From Candidatus Omnitrophota bacterium (GTDB taxonomy: Bacteria; Omnitrophota; Gorgyraeia; Aquiviventales; Aquiviventaceae), in assembly GCA_016206585.1 (NCBI GenBank), contig JACQRE010000094.1, forward strand, positions 1-8,264: DNA of 8,264 bases. Direction: 5' to 3'. The position numbers were made by a program, and so were the translations under genes. The notes beneath the pieces are model-generated. The model had not been told where the DNA came from. It did not search any database and saw nothing but the letters and a program-made list of their open reading frames with translations. Positions 5,738 through 8,264 of this stretch are shown here, piece after piece (position 1 is the stretch's first letter; every line of letters starts with the position of its first letter).

Positions 5738-7173
5738 GTACGGTCCTCTGGGAGAGTCTCTCGGCGTGGTGGCCGGAACTCATCCTGAGCCTCGGCGCGC
5801 TCAAGGTGATCCTGGCCGGCGTCTGGTTCAAGTCGCCGCGGGGTGCCCTCACGTTCGCCTGGCTCTTCGTGGCCGCCGCGGCCGCCGCGCTGTGGGTGGC
5901 TCCGGTCCCCCCGTCGACCGACGTCTTCTTCGGCCTCATCGTCTGCGATCCCTTCAGCCTCGTCTTCCGCTGGCTGGCACTCGGCTCCGTCGCGATCACG
6001 CTGCTGCTCATGAGCGCTTCGCGGGAGCTGCCGCTCTCGCTGCGCGGGGAAGGGATGGGGCTGCTCCTGGCCATCGGGGTGGGCCTCATGCTGATGGCCG
6101 AGGCGAACCATCTCCTGATGGCCTACCTCGCCATGGAGCTGGTCAGTCTCAGCGCCTATCTGCTCGTCGGATTCCTGCGCGATGCGCGCTCCTCCGAAGC
6201 GGCGCTGAAGTACCTGCTCTTCGGCGCGCTCGCTTCCGGCATCATGCTCTTCGGCATGTCGCTCCTCTTCGCGCTGACCGGCCAGCTGTCCTTCCCCGCG
6301 CTCCTGGAGGCGGTGAGGGGCCTGAGCGGTCCGATGGCTTCCGCGCTGCTCGTGGCGGTGTCGCTGATGCTCGCCGGGCTGGCGTTCAAGATTTCGATGG
6401 TGCCCTTCCACATGTGGACGCCGGACGCCTACGAGGGCGCCCCGGCCGCGGTCACCGCGCTGCTCTCCGTCGGGCCGAAGGCGGCGGGGCTGGCCCTGTT
6501 CCTGCGCATCATGGCCGCCCTCGCCCCGGCGTGGCCGGCCCTCGCCCCCACGGTGCTGGGGCTGACCGTCCTGACGATGACGCTGGGCAACGTGGTCGCC
6601 CTCGTCCAGACGAACGTGAAGCGGCTGCTCGCCTACTCGACGATCGGCCAGGTGGGCTACCTCCTGATCGGCGTCGTCGCCCACACCGCGCTGGGGCACG
6701 AGGCGCTGCTGCTCTACCTCGTCGCGTACCTCTTCATGAACTTCGGCGCGTTCGCCTGTGTCGTCGCCGTGGTCAACGAGACGGGCAGCGAATCGCTTGA
6801 GGCGTTTCGCGGGCTGTCGAAGCGCGCTCCCGCCCTCGCCCTGAGCCTCGCGCTCTTCCTCCTCTCGCTGGCCGGGATCCCGCCCCTGCTGGGCTTCTTC
6901 GGCAAGTTCCTGCTCTTCCAGTCAGCGCTCGACGCCAGCCAGGCGTGGCTGGCGATCGCCGGGGCGGTCAACAGCGCGGTGGCCCTCTACTACTACGCGA
7001 ACCTGATCCGCCTGATGTACTTCGTGCCTTCCGAATCCGCCCGGCCGGTCCGCCCGGCCGCCGCCCTGCATGTGGCCCTGGGGCTCTGTGCGGCGGCGAC
7101 GCTGCTCCTCGGGCTCTTCCCCGGCGCCCTGCTGGAGTGGCTCAGCGCGCACGCGAGCCTGAATCTGCTCTAG
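5734..7173 (+). CDS. nuoN: NADH-quinone oxidoreductase subunit N (antiporter-like)
   Basis: Third antiporter-like subunit (ND2 homologue), 479 residues, of bacterial length with the full 14-helix set expected. Key residues: Glu135 in AMELVSLSAYLLVGF, Lys219 in LAFKISMVPFHMWTPDAYEGAP, Lys249 in SVGPKAAG, and Lys391 in GFFGKFLLF, corresponding to Glu133, Lys217, Lys247 and Lys395 of E. coli. The ATG at 5734 overlaps the nuoM TGA (ATGA). No strong Shine-Dalgarno lies before it, so translation probably depends on reinitiation after nuoM. The open frame upstream of 5734 is a shadow of nuoM. It ends in TAG, 27 nt before the third insertion. It is the last complex I gene here; ATP synthase genes follow. 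Confidence 0.97.
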   Translation: MSTVLWESLSAWWPELILSLGALKVILAGVWFKSPRGALTFAWLFVAAAAAALWVAPVPPSTDVFFGLIVCDPFSLVFRWLALGSVAITLLLMSASRELPLSLRGEGMGLLLAIGVGLMLMAEANHLLMAYLAMELVSLSAYLLVGFLRDARSSEAALKYLLFGALASGIMLFGMSLLFALTGQLSFPALLEAVRGLSGPMASALLVAVSLMLAGLAFKISMVPFHMWTPDAYEGAPAAVTALLSVGPKAAGLALFLRIMAALAPAWPALAPTVLGLTVLTMTLGNVVALVQTNVKRLLAYSTIGQVGYLLIGVVAHTALGHEALLLYLVAYLFMNFGAFACVVAVVNETGSESLEAFRGLSKRAPALALSLALFLLSLAGIPPLLGFFGKFLLFQSALDASQAWLAIAGAVNSAVALYYYANLIRLMYFVPSESARPVRPAAALHVALGLCAAATLLLGLFPGALLEWLSAHASLNLL

Positions 7174-7182
7174 GCGGCGTTC

Positions 7183-7188
7183 AGGAGG
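7183..7188 (+). promoter_or_regulatory. Displaced ancestral Shine-Dalgarno of the atpZ-like gene
   Basis: AGGAGG is a perfect anti-SD match but now lies 122 nt before the atpZ-like ATG. Deleting copy 3 with one ATAAT repeat puts it 10 nt from that ATG, so the insertion appears to have separated a gene from its own ribosome binding site. Confidence 0.65.
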
Positions 7189-7191
7189 CTG

Positions 7192-7200
7192 TGTTATAAT
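7192..7200 (+). promoter_or_regulatory. Extended -10 promoter motif at the left edge of copy 3
   Basis: TGTTATAAT, identical to the nuoJ-proximal motif at 1210-1218, directly abuts the terminal repeat of copy 3. No -35-like hexamer is seen at 16-18 nt. Initiation would fall near 7207, inside the left arm. Before insertion the hexamer would have overlapped the ATG and could not have driven that start, so its activity may be a consequence of the insertion, or it may be coincidence. Confidence 0.4.
7196..7200. repeat. Left 5-bp direct repeat of insertion copy 3
   Basis: ATAAT, repeated exactly at 7308-7312. Overlaps the TATAAT motif. Reads as a target-site duplication. Confidence 0.75.
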
Positions 7201-7307
7201 CCCACCACCTGTGCGATTTCGCCGAAAGCGAAATGGTCACCGTTAGCCAAGATGCAGAAGCGACACCATGACGGTGACCGGCCTGCGGCCAACGCACAGG
7301 TGGTGGG
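7201..7307 (+). mobile_element. Structured insertion copy 3 (107 bp), MITE-like, between nuoN and the atp operon
   Basis: Perfect 15-bp arms (7201-7215 and 7293-7307) begin CCCACCACCTG; two flanking pairs, T7200/A7308 and A7199/T7309, extend the stem to 17 bp. Hairpin A (7216-7234) pairs 7 bp around CGAAA, with one C/A mismatch relative to copy 1. The central stem is 9 bp, GGTCACCGT (7235-7243) with ACGGTGACC (7271-7279), closing a 27-nt loop. Hairpin B GGCC-TGC-GGCC (7280-7290) is identical to copy 1. Same orientation as copy 1. Flanked by exact ATAAT repeats. No coding capacity. Confidence 0.8.
7298..7303 (+). promoter_or_regulatory. Element-supplied Shine-Dalgarno-like site for the atpZ-like gene
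   Basis: AGGTGG in the right arm of copy 3, 7 nt before ATG 7311, functionally replacing the displaced AGGAGG at 7183. It is paired in the folded outer stem. Confidence 0.55.
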
Positions 7308-7312
7308 ATAAT
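7308..7312. repeat. Right 5-bp direct repeat of insertion copy 3
   Basis: Exact second ATAAT; its last two bases are the A and T of the atpZ-like ATG. Confidence 0.75.
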
Positions 7313-7553
7313 GCGCCCGCCTGATCCATCCGTGTGGTTGAAACAAGCTGGGTTGTTGACCGCCATCCCCTTCGTGTTGCTGGTTGGCCCCGCGATCGGC
7401 TACTACCTCGGCAGCATCCTCGATCATCGATGGTCCTATGCACCCTGGGGAGTGGCGGGAGGCATTGTCCTTGGCTTGCTCGCGAGCGCCAAAGTCACCG
7501 TCGACATGATCCGTCAAGCACGGGATCTCCACGGTTCGAATGACGACCAGTAG
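7311..7553 (+). CDS. atpZ: AtpZ/AtpI-family small membrane protein of the ATP synthase operon
   Basis: An 80-residue protein with two predicted transmembrane helices (about 13-34 and 45-62). The first carries a glycine repeat, Gly26/Gly30/Gly34, followed by LD (37-38), the pattern of the AtpZ (ATPase_gene1) family that precedes atpI and atpB in many bacteria. Members are linked to c-ring assembly or, in some bacilli, to Mg2+/Ca2+ uptake with AtpI; the role here is inferred from family and position. ATG 7311 follows copy 3 and has AGGTGG at 7 nt. The end overlaps the next gene by 14 bp. The alternative AtpQ of N-ATPase operons is similar, but those operons place atpD-atpC upstream, not nuoN. 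Confidence 0.82.
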   Translation: MRPPDPSVWLKQAGLLTAIPFVLLVGPAIGYYLGSILDHRWSYAPWGVAGGIVLGLLASAKVTVDMIRQARDLHGSNDDQ

Positions 7554-7851
7554 CGTGCCCTTCTGGATGCCATCCGCGGCCGGCCTCCTCGCCGGTGCGG
7601 CATGGAACTTCGCGAGCGTCTGGACGCTGTCGCGCCTGCTCAACGCCTGGCTCAGCCCACAGCGATCCCGCCGGCACGTCGTGGGCTGGCTGGCGGCGAA
7701 ACTGGCCGTGTTGTATCCGCTGGCGGCGCTGTTTCTGCAGACGTATCCCGGCACCGCCGTCGGCTTCGGCATCGGGTTCACGGTCGCCCTCCTCGTGGTC
7801 ATCGGGTGGTATGCGCTCGCCACGCAACGCTCCCTCGCCCATGGCCGCTGA
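7540..7851 (+). CDS. atpI: ATP synthase subunit I-like membrane protein
   Basis: A 103-residue, strongly hydrophobic protein with about three membrane segments (roughly 10-37, 48-66, 72-95) between an AtpZ-like protein and subunit a. That is the standard slot of AtpI/UncI, an accessory protein promoting c-ring assembly. The N-terminal helix has the small-residue, Gly-rich character of the family (GLLAGAAWNF). Sequence conservation in this family is weak, so the call rests on size, topology and position; the short AtpR proteins of N-ATPases are an alternative. The ATG at 7540 lies within the end of the preceding gene and the stop lies within the start of atpB. No clear Shine-Dalgarno is visible, so coupled translation is likely. 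Confidence 0.75.
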   Translation: MTTSSVPFWMPSAAGLLAGAAWNFASVWTLSRLLNAWLSPQRSRRHVVGWLAAKLAVLYPLAALFLQTYPGTAVGFGIGFTVALLVVIGWYALATQRSLAHGR

Positions 7852-8264
7852 ACACGCCGTGGAGCACGCGGCCGCGCACCTGCCCGCCGCGCATCACGCG
7901 GCACAGGCCGGCGGCGAGATCCCGGAGCTCCCGAATCTCATCACCCTCCTCAGCAGCCGGTGGCACGACCATCCGCTCGTCGCCTGGCTCCACCACTGGG
8001 AAAACCTCGTCTTCGCGTGCCTGGTGGCCGCCGGGCTGTCGTGCCTGGCCTGGCGCTACGCGCGGCGGCCCCAGCTCATCCCGGGCGGCGGGCAAAACGC
8101 CCTGGAGCTGCTGGTGGAGGGGATCGACCGGTTTGTCCACAGCATCATCGGCCGCGCCGGCCGTCGCCACACCCCCTTCATCGGGACGCTCTTCCTCTAC
8201 ATCTGGCTCATGAACCTCTCCGTCCTCATCCCCGGCCTGAAGTCCTCGACGTCGAGCCTCAACA
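7841..8264 (+). CDS. atpB: ATP synthase F0 subunit a, 3'-truncated by the window edge
   Basis: Subunit a forms the half-channels by which protons reach and leave the rotating c-ring. The first 141 codons are present. Residues 1-26 are a His/Ala-rich, probably disordered extension. ELPNLITLL follows (29-37), then TM1 near 54-72, the cytoplasmic segment QNALELLVEGIDRFV (85-99), which is characteristic of the family, and TM2 (112-131) with FLYIWLMNLSVLIPGLKSS. The helices bearing the essential Arg and the c-ring contact lie beyond the window. The ATG overlaps atpI by 11 bp; the reading frame is open to the last base. The remaining atp genes (c, b, delta, alpha and so on) presumably follow. Confidence 0.93.
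   Translation, partial: MAAEHAVEHAAAHLPAAHHAAQAGGEIPELPNLITLLSSRWHDHPLVAWLHHWENLVFACLVAAGLSCLAWRYARRPQLIPGGGQNALELLVEGIDRFVHSIIGRAGRRHTPFIGTLFLYIWLMNLSVLIPGLKSSTSSLN

Noticed and set aside
7201..7307. Cloverleaf fold taken as a tRNA or tRNA-like gene
   Set aside because: The outer stem is 15-17 bp, the arms have triloops, and there is no T-loop GTTCRA, no D-arm consensus and no CCA end.
1755..7307. CRISPR array
   Set aside because: Copies are kilobases apart with genes between them, and the repeats are inverted ends rather than regularly spaced direct repeats.

Overview
The window is a GC-rich (roughly two-thirds G+C), tightly packed, all-plus-strand stretch of a bacterial chromosome. It carries core metabolism rather than accessory genes: the end of pyrF, pyrE, the membrane-arm complex I genes nuoJ, nuoK, nuoL, nuoM and nuoN, then the start of an F-type ATP synthase operon (atpZ-like, atpI-like and the first 141 codons of atpB). 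The lineage cannot be fixed from this sequence. The composition, the PyrE subtype ending in a CPLC motif and the nuoJ-N/atp linkage suggest an uncultured GC-rich bacterium (Omnitrophota or Methylomirabilota-like groups are guesses only).

Layout: 1-1217 holds the last two steps of UMP synthesis (pyrF, pyrE, overlapping by 7 bp). An extended -10 promoter motif overlaps the pyrE stop and precedes nuoJ. Positions 1253-7173 encode five proton-translocating membrane subunits of NADH:quinone oxidoreductase; nuoM and nuoN overlap in ATGA. Positions 7311-8264 begin the atp operon with two small membrane assembly or cation-transport proteins and subunit a, all overlapping. The likely functional logic is respiratory proton pumping (complex I) next to proton use (ATP synthase).

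The remarkable part is between the genes. Three gaps (nuoJ/nuoK, nuoK/nuoL, nuoN/atpZ) are filled exactly by members of one family of 107-133 bp structured insertions. Each has 11-bp terminal inverted repeats CCCACCACCTG / CAGGTGGTGGG, which continue into 4 further paired bases that differ between copies. The arms enclose three hairpins, giving a cloverleaf-like fold. Stem sequences differ between copies, yet pairing is kept almost throughout. Copies 1 and 3 are flanked by perfect 5-bp direct repeats (ATGAT, ATAAT); copy 2 has an imperfect pair (CTGAC/GTGAT). Removing each element and one repeat rebuilds a compact gene junction: TGATG stop/start overlaps for nuoJK and nuoKL, and AGGAGG-N10-ATG for atpZ. 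The right arm of each insert supplies a Shine-Dalgarno-like AGGTGG exactly 7 nt before the downstream ATG. When the outer stem is folded that site is buried. This looks like a non-autonomous, structure-conserved mobile element that lands on start codons and may act as a translational switch. The structure, repeats and reconstructed junctions are read directly from the sequence; mobility and regulation are inference. There is no gene-free stretch longer than 300 bases and no convincing gene on the minus strand.
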